A stretch of 64,000 bases of DNA from an uncultured Clostridia bacterium (lineage in GTDB: Bacteria > Bacillota > Clostridia > Oscillospirales > Oscillospiraceae), in contig CAMOXK010000002.1 of assembly GCA_946629065.1 (NCBI GenBank), forward strand, positions 1-64,000, written 5' to 3'. The translations under genes and the position numbers were made by a program. This document shows, piece after piece, positions 24,810 to 33,495 of this stretch; the first letter of the stretch is position 1, and each line of letters begins with the position of its first letter. The notes beneath the pieces are model-generated. The model did not search any database, had not been told where the DNA came from, and was given only the letters and a program-made list of their open reading frames with translations.

Positions 24810-25565
24810 ATGGCGTTGGCCAAAAATCGCACAAAGAAGATCATCGTGGCGGGCAGCCTGGTGGTGGAGGCGATCTATCCGAGGATCACCACCAAGGACG
24901 GGCCCGCCGCCCGCGCCGCCAAGAGCAAGGCCAGCAGCGAGGCCCAGAAGCGGATGAACCGGATCTATTCCTATCAAAAGCTGGAGCTCTTGATCGCCGC
25001 AAACTTCCGGCCGGGTGATCTGCTGCCGGTCTTCACCTATGCCGAGGAGTATCTCCCGGCCAGCCGGAAGGAAGCCTCCGACCGTCTCAAAGCCTGGCGC
25101 CGAAAGTTCTCCGCCGCCCGGATCCTGGGCGGGAAGGAGCTCAAGATGATCTGGAACACCGAGCACAAGCACGGCGATGGCCGCTGGCACCATCACAGCG
25201 TTGTGAACGCCTGCGGCGATGACTTCGAGCTGATCCAGAAGCTCTGGCCCTGGGGCCGCGTGGAGATCCGGGAGCTCAAGATCGACAAGGAGCACAGCTA
25301 TGAGGGCCTGGCCCGCTACCTCGCAAAGGAGGGCGGCGACAAGATTGGTCAGCGCTCCTGGAGCTACACCAGAAACCTCCAGCAGCCCGAGGTCGAGACC
25401 TTTCGCGTGGAGGAGGACACCACCGTGCGCGTCCCGAAGGGCGGGATCTCCCTGCTCGATCAGCGCGGCAAGGATCAGTACAGCGTCTGGCAGGTGGTCA
25501 AGTATCTCGCGCCCGGCTGGGACAAGTACGAGCGTCCCAGGGCTCGCCGACGCCGGCGCCGCTGA
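24810..25565 (+). CDS. Rolling-circle Rep-like HUH protein
   Basis: 251 residues with AAGGAGG before the ATG. The middle shows an order typical of HUH endonucleases: a hydrophobic motif 1 strand (LLPVFTYAEE, 71-80), motif 2 with HGDGRWHHHSVVN (His127-129), and motif 3 Y-x-x-K in ARYLAKE (Tyr170, Lys173). The C-terminus is an Arg run. Proteins of this type are called rolling-circle replication-associated in gut Clostridia. In this phage a theta-type module (organiser, helicase) is also present, so its role may be nicking at another step. Confidence 0.7.
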   Translation: MALAKNRTKKIIVAGSLVVEAIYPRITTKDGPAARAAKSKASSEAQKRMNRIYSYQKLELLIAANFRPGDLLPVFTYAEEYLPASRKEASDRLKAWRRKFSAARILGGKELKMIWNTEHKHGDGRWHHHSVVNACGDDFELIQKLWPWGRVEIRELKIDKEHSYEGLARYLAKEGGDKIGQRSWSYTRNLQQPEVETFRVEEDTTVRVPKGGISLLDQRGKDQYSVWQVVKYLAPGWDKYERPRARRRRRR

Positions 25566-25613
25566 CCTTTTCTTATCTTTTCGCAGCTCGAAACCTATAT
25601 TATTCTTAGAACC

Positions 25614-25853
25614 GTGAGAGGAAGGTGGTTTACCACGCGGCCGCAAAATGCTAAAATACAGGTGAAAACGGACGGGGCGCTCGTGTGCCCCGTATGCGGC
25701 AAGTCCATCAAGGGCATCCGCATCTATCCCGACACCCAGCTCACGCGGGCCAATGTCCGCTGCAGCTGCTGCAAGAGGTCCTTCGACCTGACCATCACAA
25801 CCGACACCGGCCAGCGGCCTGAGACGCCCAGCGCCATCGTGCATCTGCTTTGA
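25614..25853 (+). CDS. Cysteine-rich KTR/Com-like small protein
   Basis: Up to 79 residues. Zinc-knuckle pairs CPVC and CSCC frame KSIKGIRIYPDTQL, as in Com-like and KTR-type phage proteins. The start is uncertain: the GTG at 25614 gives the full length, and a later GTG just before KTDGALVCPVC is possible. It lies directly before the HNH and packaging genes, where such proteins may act in late gene control. Confidence 0.6.
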   Translation: MRGRWFTTRPQNAKIQVKTDGALVCPVCGKSIKGIRIYPDTQLTRANVRCSCCKRSFDLTITTDTGQRPETPSAIVHLL

Positions 25854-25887
25854 GCAGATCGACACGGTGGCGCTTTTTGTTTTGCCT

Positions 25888-26178
25888 ATGAGCTTCGACT
25901 ATTCCCGCAAAAACCGCCGCTGGCGCCGGCTGCGCGAGCGCGTGCTCCGCGAAGCTGGCTTCCGATGCCAGTGGGCCAAGCGCTACGGCAAGCGCGTGGA
26001 GGCCACGCACGTCCACCACATCTGGCCGGCGGAGGACTACCCGGAGTACGCCTACGAACGCTGGAACCTGATCGCGCTCAGCCTGGAAGCGCACGACGCC
26101 ATGCACGACCGGATTAGCGGGAAGCTCTCGCCGACCGGCGAGGCGCTGCGGCGCCGGACGATCCCCCCCGGGGTCTGA
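25888..26178 (+). CDS. HNH endonuclease
   Basis: 96 residues from the ATG at 25888 (a GTG at 25867 is an alternative; neither has a clear ribosome site). The HNH core is ATHVHHIWPAEDYPEYAYE with NLIAL and AHDAMHD. HNH genes next to terminase genes are typical of cos-type HK97-like phages, where the nuclease helps the terminase cut. Confidence 0.88.
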   Translation: MSFDYSRKNRRWRRLRERVLREAGFRCQWAKRYGKRVEATHVHHIWPAEDYPEYAYERWNLIALSLEAHDAMHDRISGKLSPTGEALRRRTIPPGV

Positions 26179-26344
26179 TTCTCAGACCTGGGGCCGCTTG
26201 CAGCTGGGCGGGGGACCACACGCACACGCGGCGGAAAAATTTTTCGGCGGCGCCGATCCGGCCGACCGCCGCGCTTAAATATCAAGTTCTCGCCCGCGAC
26301 CCGCGCCCGGGACGCGGACGCGAATCGCGGAGGAGATCGCGGAC
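26179..26344. other. Gene-free gap between HNH and packaging genes, candidate cos region
   Basis: A 166 bp non-coding gap in a phage with almost none. It holds GGGCGGGGGACCACACGCAC followed by a GCGGCGGAAAAATTTTTC stretch with a small palindrome. The position beside HNH and TerS fits a cos site. No cut site can be proven. Confidence 0.4.
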
Positions 26345-26584
26345 GTGAAACGCACACCCAACCCTTGCCTCGGCTGCACCGAGCGCCGCCCTGGCACCCA
26401 GACGCGGCCCAGCTGCCACGCTGACTGCAAGCGCCGCGCCGACTGGCTGGCGGAGATCGCCGCCGAGAAGGCGGCGCTGCAGGCCGCCAGGGAGGCGGCC
26501 TGCCCGGTGGCGGAGTACATCCACGACAGCCAGAGCAAGGCTCGGCGCCAGCACCGCTGGCACAAGGGCCAACCCCGGAGGTGA
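26345..26584 (+). CDS. Small Cys-motif phage protein
   Basis: 79 residues with a GTG start after GAGGAG. The pattern C-L-G-C-x-E-R ... C-H-x-x-C followed by a long basic helix is common before terminase genes in Firmicutes phages. Function unknown. Confidence 0.68.
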   Translation: MKRTPNPCLGCTERRPGTQTRPSCHADCKRRADWLAEIAAEKAALQAAREAACPVAEYIHDSQSKARRQHRWHKGQPRR

Positions 26585-26587
26585 GCC

Positions 26588-27433
26588 ATGGACGAGCTGC
26601 TGATTCCCGGCTGGGAGGATGACGAATACCGGTCCTTCGTGGACAAGTTCAAGAGCAAGAAGACCACGGACGACTGCTACACGCCGCCCAACGTCTACGA
26701 CGCGGTGGCCGCCTATGTGGCCGAGCGCTATGCTCTGGACCCGGCGCTCTTCCTCCGTCCCTTCTACCCCGGCGGCGATTATGAGCGCGAGCACTACCCG
26801 CCCGGCGCCGTGGTGGTAGACAACCCGCCCTTCTCGATCCTCTCGCAGATCCTGCGCTTTTACACCCGCCGCGGGATCCGCTTCTTTCTCTTCGCGCCGA
26901 CGCTGACTCTGTTCTCGCAGCCGGCTGCGGAGGTGACCACCATCCCCCTGGGCGTGACGGTGACCTACGCAAACGGCGCAGAGGTCAACACCAGCTTCGT
27001 GACGAACCTGGAGCCGCCGACGGTGCGCGTCCGATCCGATCCGGAGCTCTTCCGGCGAATCGCCTCCGCCAACGCCGAGAACCTGGCCGCGCTGCACAAG
27101 AGTGTGCCCAAGTACACCTACCCGGACCAGATCCTGACGGCCAGCATGGTGGCCCGCTTCTCCCGTTACGGTGTGGCCTATGAGCTGCCCGCTGCAGACT
27201 GCCTGCGGATCTCCGGTCTGGACTCCCAGCGCAGCAGCGGTACCTCGATCTTCGGCAGCGGCTGGCTGCTCTCCACCTCGGCGGCAGCCGAGAAGGCGGC
27301 AGCCGAGAAGGCGGCAGCCGAGAAGGCGGCAGCCGAGAAGGCAAACATCACAGCCTGGCGGCTCAGTGAGACCGAGCTGGCCATGATCGCCTACCTGGAC
27401 AAGCGGCGCAAGAAGGAGGAGCCGGACCCATGA
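26588..27433 (+). CDS. Phage adenine-specific DNA methylase-like protein
   Basis: 281 residues. TTDDCYTPPNVYDAV and AVVVDNPPFSIL (NPPF, catalytic motif IV, 78-83) are the pattern of Dam-like phage N6-adenine methylases. No clear glycine-rich SAM motif is visible, so activity is not certain. The C-terminal region holds a four-fold A-A-A-E-K repeat coded by 15 bp tandem repeats. Four bases overlap the small terminase gene. Confidence 0.68.
   Translation: MDELLIPGWEDDEYRSFVDKFKSKKTTDDCYTPPNVYDAVAAYVAERYALDPALFLRPFYPGGDYEREHYPPGAVVVDNPPFSILSQILRFYTRRGIRFFLFAPTLTLFSQPAAEVTTIPLGVTVTYANGAEVNTSFVTNLEPPTVRVRSDPELFRRIASANAENLAALHKSVPKYTYPDQILTASMVARFSRYGVAYELPAADCLRISGLDSQRSSGTSIFGSGWLLSTSAAAEKAAAEKAAAEKAAAEKANITAWRLSETELAMIAYLDKRRKKEEPDP
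27281..27340 (+). repeat. Four 15 bp tandem repeats in the methylase gene
   Basis: GCGGCAGCCGAGAAG is repeated four times without change, coding for A-A-E-K-A units. Copy number could vary by slippage without a frame change because the unit is a multiple of three. Confidence 0.92.
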
Positions 27434-27837
27434 GCAACAGCAAACGCAGCGCGGAGGCGAAGTACACCGAGGCCCTGGAGGCGCTGGGGATCTACGACCC
27501 GGCCTTCGCCGGCGAGATCCACCAGCTCTGCATCCTGGAGCGCGAGCTCAGCCGGACCATGAAGCTCTGGAAAGCCACAGCGCCCGACAAGGACACCCCG
27601 CCCTCTCCCACGGATCCCCTCTATGCGGTGATCACCCAGCAGCGCCGGGACATCCTGGCGCACCGGGACGCCCTGGGCCTGACGCCGAAGGCGCTCAAGC
27701 GCCTGCAGCGGCGGCAGGATCCCGCCCCGGCGGCAGAGCCCCAGAGCTCCTCCCCCGCCCTCTCGGCGGTGCTGGAGGGCCTGCGCAGCCGCGCGGCTGC
27801 CAGCGTGTCCGAACCGGGTACCGAGGCTGCGCCATGA
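27430..27837 (+). CDS. terS: Terminase small subunit (P27 family)
   Basis: 135 residues. The pattern ALEALGIYDPAFAGEIHQLC ... YAVITQQRRDILAHRDALGLTPK is that of P27-type small terminases. The last 35 residues are a disordered linker that contains the variant palindrome as V-S-E-P-G-T. Overlaps the large subunit gene by four bases. Confidence 0.83.
   Translation: MSNSKRSAEAKYTEALEALGIYDPAFAGEIHQLCILERELSRTMKLWKATAPDKDTPPSPTDPLYAVITQQRRDILAHRDALGLTPKALKRLQRRQDPAPAAEPQSSSPALSAVLEGLRSRAAASVSEPGTEAAP
27805..27821. promoter_or_regulatory. parS-like site, variant arm (in terS)
   Basis: GTGTCCG-AAC-CGGGTAC. The changed arm is the exact inverse counterpart of the one at 21726, so the two sites share one variant sequence. 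Confidence 0.5.
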
Positions 27838-29600
27838 TCCGGCGCACCGGTCCCCACTTCGCGGCGGTCCTGGCCTACGCCAGGGAGTACGCCGCTGCGC
27901 CCTACGCCTGCGAGGACGTGCAGGCGGCCTGCAAGCGCTTCCTCGCGGATCTGGAGGATCCCCGCTGGGACTTCGACGGGGAGCTCCCGGAGTTTCTGAT
28001 CGTCACCATCGAGACCCTCTTCGTCCACCAACAGGGCGAGGATCTGGACGCGCTGCCCCTGCGCAACCGTCCCTTCCTCCTGCAGCCCTGGCAGCTCTTC
28101 GTCTGCTACAACCTGGGCGGCTTCTACCTGCCCGGCACCCGGATCCGGCGTTTCCAGGAGGCCTTCCTGATGCTGGCCCGGAAAAACGGCAAGACGCCCT
28201 TCGCCACCGCGCTGACCTGGGCCTTCGGCCTCTGGTACGCCGACTCCGGCTCCAAGATCAAGACCGTGGCCGGCTCCCTGCAGCAGAACATGGAGGGCTT
28301 CGGCTTCCTCCGCTACAACCTGCACCGGCTGGGCCTGACCCAGCGGGAGGACCCGATCCACGGCTTCCGGGAGCTGGACAGCTCCCTGGGCCACAGCTAC
28401 TCCGGCCGCGTGGGCGAGCATGGCAGCATCGACTTCCAGGCTCTGGCCTACAAGCCAGACATCTTCGACGCCTTCAATGCCAACATCATCCACCTGGACG
28501 AGCTGGAGCTGTACCGCAACTCCACGCCCTACTCCCGCTTGAAGGACGCCACCATTGCCTACGGCAACCGGCTGATCCTGGCCACCACTACCGCCGGCGA
28601 CGACGGCACCGGCTTCTGCAGCCAACGCATGTCCTATTGCAGCAAGGTGGTCCGGGGCCAGATCCGCGGCGCCGACGCCGACCGGATCTTCGTCTTCATC
28701 GCCCGGGCGCCCCAGGACGACCGGGGCGAGGTGGACTATCTCAACCCCCTGGTGCAGCGCATGGCGAACCCCTCCTGGGGCGTCACCGTGCGTCCCGAGG
28801 AGATCATGGCCGCGGCGCTGCAGGCCCAGAACGACCCCCAGACCCGGAAGGAGTTCCTCTCCCGCCGACTCAATGTCTTCGTGGCCAGCCTCCGGGCCTA
28901 CTTCGACCTGGACCTCTTCCGGGCCTCCGACCGGCAGTACAGCTGGACCATGGAGGAGCTGGCCAGGCTCCCGGTCCGCTGGTACGGCGGCTCCGACCTG
29001 GCCCGGCTCCACGACCTGACGGCGGCCTGTCTGGCGGGCGAATACAAGGACGTGCTCATCATCATCCCGCACTGCTGGTTTCCGATCACCGCCGCCGCCG
29101 AGAAGGCCGACCGGGATCAGATCCCCCTCTTCGGCTGGATGGACGACGGCTGGCTGGACATGTCCAACGACCGGAGCACCAACCTGGCCGAGCCCGTGGC
29201 CTGGTACCGCAAGATGCGCTCCCTGGGCTTCAAGATCACCCAGGTGGGCCACGACCGGAAGTTCGCGCCGGAGTACATGGAGCTGATGAAGCATGCCGGC
29301 TTTCGCATCGTGGACCAGCCCCAGCTCCACTACCTCAAGAGCCAGGGCTTCCGCCACATCGAGAAGAAGGTCCTCAACGGCCAGCTCTACTACTGCCACG
29401 CGGAGCCCTTCGAGTATTGTGCGGGGAACATCTTCGCCGTCGAGAAGGAGGACGACGTGGTGGTCTATGACAAGATCGAGCCAACAAACCGCATCGACGT
29501 CTTCGACGCCTCGGTCTTCGCGGCCACCCGGCTCCTGATCCACAGCGGCCGCGCCAGCGACGTGGACCGCTGGCTGAAACCTGAGAAAAAGGAGGCCTGA
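27834..29600 (+). CDS. terL: Terminase large subunit
   Basis: 588 residues, the usual size for HK97/P27-associated terminases. Walker A is ARKNGKT (115-121) and an acidic Walker B-like pair is at IIHLDELELY. The nuclease part includes YGGSDLARLHDLTA and WYRKMRSLGFKITQVGHDRK. It packages phage DNA as an ATPase and cuts genomes with TerS and HNH. Confidence 0.95.
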   Translation: MIRRTGPHFAAVLAYAREYAAAPYACEDVQAACKRFLADLEDPRWDFDGELPEFLIVTIETLFVHQQGEDLDALPLRNRPFLLQPWQLFVCYNLGGFYLPGTRIRRFQEAFLMLARKNGKTPFATALTWAFGLWYADSGSKIKTVAGSLQQNMEGFGFLRYNLHRLGLTQREDPIHGFRELDSSLGHSYSGRVGEHGSIDFQALAYKPDIFDAFNANIIHLDELELYRNSTPYSRLKDATIAYGNRLILATTTAGDDGTGFCSQRMSYCSKVVRGQIRGADADRIFVFIARAPQDDRGEVDYLNPLVQRMANPSWGVTVRPEEIMAAALQAQNDPQTRKEFLSRRLNVFVASLRAYFDLDLFRASDRQYSWTMEELARLPVRWYGGSDLARLHDLTAACLAGEYKDVLIIIPHCWFPITAAAEKADRDQIPLFGWMDDGWLDMSNDRSTNLAEPVAWYRKMRSLGFKITQVGHDRKFAPEYMELMKHAGFRIVDQPQLHYLKSQGFRHIEKKVLNGQLYYCHAEPFEYCAGNIFAVEKEDDVVVYDKIEPTNRIDVFDASVFAATRLLIHSGRASDVDRWLKPEKKEA

Positions 29601-29602
29601 TC

Positions 29603-30784
29603 ATGGCCAAAGTTAAAGTGCAGACCCGCAGCGCCGACTCTCTGAGTCTGGTGGGCCTGCAGATCAGCAGCTCCGGCGTGATCTGCCCCGCGGGCTACCA
29701 CCGGCTCTCTGACGCGCCGGAGGTGGCCGCTGCCGTCTGGTGGATCTCCGACATGGTCTCCACCATGACCATCCAGCTGATGAAGAACGGCCCCAGCGGC
29801 GACACCCGGGTCCGGGACGCCCTGGCCAGGAAGGTGGACGTGGTCCCCTGGAGCCTGGGCACCCGCCAGACCCTCATGGGCTGGATCACCGCCACCATGC
29901 TGCTGCAGGGCGACGCCTTCGTCCTGCCCAGGACCGCCGCCGGCTATCTGGCCGACCTGATCCCCATGCCCGGCGCCCGGGCGCAGCTGCGGCCCGACGG
30001 CGAGCCCTACGAGATCGTCTGGAAGGGCCTGGCCTTCGACCCGGACGAGGTGCTCCACTTCGCCCTGCGGCCGGATCTGAAGGAGCCCTGGCACGGTGCC
30101 GGCCTGCAGGTGCAGCTGCAGCAGGTGGTGGACTCCATCATGCAGACCGGCGCCACCAAGCTGGCCTACATGTCCAGCGAGTACAAGCCGCCCATGATCG
30201 TGGCCGTCAACGCGGACAGCGATCTCTCGGACGACGACGCCCGGCAGCGCTTTGTGGATTCCTACCTCAAACGCTCTGACCCCTCGGCTCCCCTGGTGAT
30301 CCCCGCGGATCTCCTCACCGTCTCCCAGGTCCGGCCCCTGAGCCTGACGGATCTGGCCATCAAGGACGGGATCGAGCTGGACAAGCGGGACGTGGCAGCC
30401 ATCGTGGGCGTCCCCGGCTATGTGGTGGGCGTGGGCGAGTTCTCCAAGGGCGAGCACAACGCCTTTATCCGGACCAAGTTCATGTACTACGTCACGGTGA
30501 TCCAGCAGGAGTTGACCAAGAAGCTGCTGCTCTCGCCGGACGAATACTTCCGCCTGAACGCCCGCAGCCTCTACGCCTACGACCTGCAGGAGCTGGCCAA
30601 CATCGCCCTGAATCTTTCCATGCGGGGCTTGATGACCGGCAATGAGGTCCGCAACTGGATGGGCCTGAGCCCGAAGGAGGGCCTGGACGAGCTGACGATC
30701 CTGGAGAACTACATCCCTCTGGGAGCGATCGCCGACCAGTCCAAGCTCAGCGGCAACGACAACGACAAAGGAGGCAACGCATGA
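29603..30784 (+). CDS. HK97-family portal protein
   Basis: 393 residues, normal length. VAAAVWWISDMVSTMTIQLM and the region SLTDLAIKDGIELDKRDVAAIVGVP are typical of HK97 portals. It forms the ring through which DNA enters the head. AAGGAGG precedes the ATG, and its end overlaps the protease start by four bases. Confidence 0.94.
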   Translation: MAKVKVQTRSADSLSLVGLQISSSGVICPAGYHRLSDAPEVAAAVWWISDMVSTMTIQLMKNGPSGDTRVRDALARKVDVVPWSLGTRQTLMGWITATMLLQGDAFVLPRTAAGYLADLIPMPGARAQLRPDGEPYEIVWKGLAFDPDEVLHFALRPDLKEPWHGAGLQVQLQQVVDSIMQTGATKLAYMSSEYKPPMIVAVNADSDLSDDDARQRFVDSYLKRSDPSAPLVIPADLLTVSQVRPLSLTDLAIKDGIELDKRDVAAIVGVPGYVVGVGEFSKGEHNAFIRTKFMYYVTVIQQELTKKLLLSPDEYFRLNARSLYAYDLQELANIALNLSMRGLMTGNEVRNWMGLSPKEGLDELTILENYIPLGAIADQSKLSGNDNDKGGNA

Positions 30785-31365
30785 AAAACGAACGCCCGCA
30801 GCGCCGGCAGGTGCGCAGCATCGAGACGGGCTTCCAGACCCGGGAGGCCGAAGGCGGCCCCATCATCGAGGGCTACTTCGCCGTCTTCAACTCTGATTAT
30901 GAAATCTGGCCCGGCGCCATCGAGCAGGTGGCTCCCGGCGCCTTCACCTCCGCCCTGGGCGGAGACATCCGCGCCCTGGCCGATCACGACACCCGGATCG
31001 TCCTGGGCCGCACCACCGCCGGGACCCTGGAGCTCCGCGAGGACGACCGGGGCCTCTACGGCAGCATCAAGATCAACCCCGAGGACCAGGAGGCCATGAA
31101 CCTCTACCACCGGGTCCAGCGCGGGGACGTCACCCAGTGCAGCTTCGGCTTTGATATCGTGGCCGAGGATTATGAGCACCGGCCCGACGGCTCCGATCTC
31201 TGGATCATCCGGGACGTGGTCCTCTATGAAGTTTCGGTCGTTACCTTCCCCGCCTACGCGGAGACCTCCGCGCAGGCCCGGAAGGACGATATAAACACCA
31301 TCCGCAGCCGGCAGCTCGCCGCGCGGAAATCTGCTTTGAAGGAGCGTATTGCAAAATGGCACTGA
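30781..31365 (+). CDS. HK97-family prohead protease
   Basis: 194 residues. GYFAVFNSDYEIWPGAIEQV, the His in RALADHDTRIVLGR and CSFGFDIVAEDYE fit the S78/U35 prohead protease fold. It matures the capsid by removing the scaffold-like N-terminus of the capsid protein. Overlaps the capsid gene by ten bases. Confidence 0.93.
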   Translation: MKNERPQRRQVRSIETGFQTREAEGGPIIEGYFAVFNSDYEIWPGAIEQVAPGAFTSALGGDIRALADHDTRIVLGRTTAGTLELREDDRGLYGSIKINPEDQEAMNLYHRVQRGDVTQCSFGFDIVAEDYEHRPDGSDLWIIRDVVLYEVSVVTFPAYAETSAQARKDDINTIRSRQLAARKSALKERIAKWH

Positions 31366-32705
31366 AGACCCTGCTGCTGAGGAAGAAGCTCAGCGAAAAG
31401 GAAGCGAAGGCCACGGAGCAGCGCGGCATCCTGGCGCAGTTCAAGACGCGCGAGGAGGAGCTGGCTGCAGCCATCGAGGAGGCCAAGACCGAGGAGGAAA
31501 TGGCCGCCGTCGAGGAAGCCGTCGCCGAGCTGGAGAAGACCGAAGAGGTCGCCAAGCAGGTCCTCGAAGACGTCGAGAAGGAGATCCAGGATCTCATCGG
31601 CCAGATCGAGGAGTCCGAGAAAGCCCAGGAGGAAGCCCTGGACGAGCCCGCCGCCGAAGACGACGGCGAAGAGAACGAAGACGGCGAGGCACGGTCCCGC
31701 CGCAGAGGGGAGAAAAGATCCATGAATCACCGCATGTCCCTCCGGGCCGCTGAGGACTTCAAGCGGACCGGCAAGCACACCTACGAGAACGTCCGCAGCC
31801 TGATCCGGGCCGCCGTCGTCTCCACCTCCACCGGCGTCATCGGCCCCGTGGGCGTGGACGGCATCAACGATCCCGTGGCCAAGCCCTCCGCCATGTGCGA
31901 CCTGGTCAAGCTGGTGGACGCCACCGGCATGGCCCAGTACAAGGTGGCCGCCCTGACCGCGGACGCCACCACCGCCTCCATCACCGAGGGCAGCGCCCCC
32001 ACCGAGAGCGAGCCCACCTTCGCCGCCGTGACCTTCACCCCGGCCAACTACGGCGTCGTCGGCTACGTCTCCAAGGAGATCCGCAAGCAGAGCCCCCTCA
32101 ACTATGAGGAGAAGGTCACCGAGTCCAGCCGCCGCGCTCTGCGCAAGCGCCTGAACGCCCTGATCGCCGCGGCCATCCCCGCCAGCTCCCTGTGCGACAC
32201 CTACGCCATCACCCTGGCCAGCACCGCCACCACCGGCGCCCCCGCCTTCACTGCCGACCTCCTGTCCAACATCATCCTGGCCTACGGCGGCGACGAGGGC
32301 GTGGATGGCCAGGCCTGCCTCTTCCTCAACAAGAAGGACCTCAAGGCCTTCGCGGCCGTGCGCGGCACCAACGAATACCTGCCGGTCTACAGCATCCAGC
32401 CCGATCCCGACAGCCCCAGCACCGGCATCATCAAGGACAACAATGGCCTCAGCTGCCGCTACTGCCTGTCCAACGACGTCGCGGCGCTGGTCGACCTGAC
32501 GATGACCACCACCGCCAAGAAGGCCATGTTTTATGGCAACCCGCTTAACTGCGAGCTCCCCATCTGGGGCGGCATGGACGTGGAGGTCAACGACGGCTAC
32601 AAGTTCGGCGAGGGCCTGCTGACCGTCCGCGGCGAGGTCACCGCTGACGCCGACGTGGTCGCCCAGGGCGGCTTCGTGGTCGTCACCTGCAAGAAGGGCT
32701 CCTGA
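31356..32705 (+). CDS. HK97-family major capsid protein
   Basis: 449 residues. The first 115 form a charged coiled coil (delta domain) that acts as scaffold and is expected to be cut off. The capsid fold follows (AAVVSTSTGVIGPVGVDGIN to the C-terminus GGFVVVTCKKGS). Gene order portal, protease, capsid supports the call. A strong terminator follows. Confidence 0.95.
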   Translation: MALKTLLLRKKLSEKEAKATEQRGILAQFKTREEELAAAIEEAKTEEEMAAVEEAVAELEKTEEVAKQVLEDVEKEIQDLIGQIEESEKAQEEALDEPAAEDDGEENEDGEARSRRRGEKRSMNHRMSLRAAEDFKRTGKHTYENVRSLIRAAVVSTSTGVIGPVGVDGINDPVAKPSAMCDLVKLVDATGMAQYKVAALTADATTASITEGSAPTESEPTFAAVTFTPANYGVVGYVSKEIRKQSPLNYEEKVTESSRRALRKRLNALIAAAIPASSLCDTYAITLASTATTGAPAFTADLLSNIILAYGGDEGVDGQACLFLNKKDLKAFAAVRGTNEYLPVYSIQPDPDSPSTGIIKDNNGLSCRYCLSNDVAALVDLTMTTTAKKAMFYGNPLNCELPIWGGMDVEVNDGYKFGEGLLTVRGEVTADADVVAQGGFVVVTCKKGS

Positions 32706-32735
32706 GTCCTGACCCTCTGATCCGCGCATGAACCC

Positions 32736-32782
32736 GCGGGCGGCGCCCGGCCCGTCTCTTCGGGCGGCGCCGCCCGCCTTTT
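32736..32782 (+). terminator. Terminator after the capsid gene
   Basis: A 12 bp perfect stem (GCGGGCGGCGCC with GGCGCCGCCCGC) followed by TTTT. It may lower transcription from head to tail genes, or give the capsid message a stable end. Confidence 0.85.
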
Positions 32783-32783
32783 C

Positions 32784-32800
32784 GTGTCCGGACCGGACAC
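32784..32800. promoter_or_regulatory. parS-like palindrome 3
   Basis: GTGTCCG-GAC-CGGACAC directly after the capsid terminator, 28 bases before the next start codon. Identical to the copy in parB. Confidence 0.75.
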
Positions 32801-32827
32801 CACACCAACAGAAGGGAGGCTCACCCC

Positions 32828-33148
32828 ATGAGCGCCACAACCTACGAGCCTGAAATTGTCATGCTCTGCACCGACCTGGGCCTCCTGCCCGAAAACCTGG
32901 ACGACCGCTTGGCAGCTCTGCTGCAGGCCAAGCTCGATACTGCGCAGCAGCAGTTGCACGACGCTGGGATCGTTCTCAAGGGCGGCCTGGACGATCTGGA
33001 CCTGCTGGTCAGCTACGCCGCCTGGCTCTATCGCGGCCGGGTGAAGCAGCAGGACAAGCCCCTGATGCTGCAGCGCATGCTGCACAATCGCCAGGTCTCC
33101 AAGGCCACCAAGCCCAATCCCTTCGCCGGAATGGAGGACTGGCCATGA
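32828..33148 (+). CDS. Head-tail connector protein (gp6-like)
   Basis: 106 residues, helical, with LDLLVSYAAWLYRGRVKQQD; size and position after the capsid match the adaptor that sits under the portal. GAAGGGAGG precedes the ATG. Family call rests mainly on context. Confidence 0.7.
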   Translation: MSATTYEPEIVMLCTDLGLLPENLDDRLAALLQAKLDTAQQQLHDAGIVLKGGLDDLDLLVSYAAWLYRGRVKQQDKPLMLQRMLHNRQVSKATKPNPFAGMEDWP

Positions 33149-33495
33149 TCTATGACAGACGGCTCAGCGTCTGCATCCCGCCGGAGGGCTTCGGCGCACC
33201 CTTCCACGGGCGCCTGATGCCCTGGCAGGAGCATCTCTGCTGTGAGCTCACCGTCTTCCACCGGCGCTACTGGCAGGCCCTCCAGGCCGGCTCCCGGGCG
33301 GACCGCATGGTGCAGATCCCCATGGGCCAGGACGTGCTGCCAACCATGTACGCCCTCCTCGGCGGCGATCCGCACCTCTACCGCATCGAGGAGGCGCAGG
33401 CCACCACCGACGAGGACGGCCTGCCCGTCACCAACCTGACGCTCCGCCGAGAGGAGGCCAATTATGACCTATGCAAACCTGAGGACCTTGCTTAA
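33145..33495 (+). CDS. Head closure-type protein
   Basis: 116 residues, mostly beta, four-base overlap with the connector gene. Second gene after the capsid is usually the stopper or head-closure protein. It runs 32 bases into the next gene in another frame. Confidence 0.62.
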   Translation: MIYDRRLSVCIPPEGFGAPFHGRLMPWQEHLCCELTVFHRRYWQALQAGSRADRMVQIPMGQDVLPTMYALLGGDPHLYRIEEAQATTDEDGLPVTNLTLRREEANYDLCKPEDLA

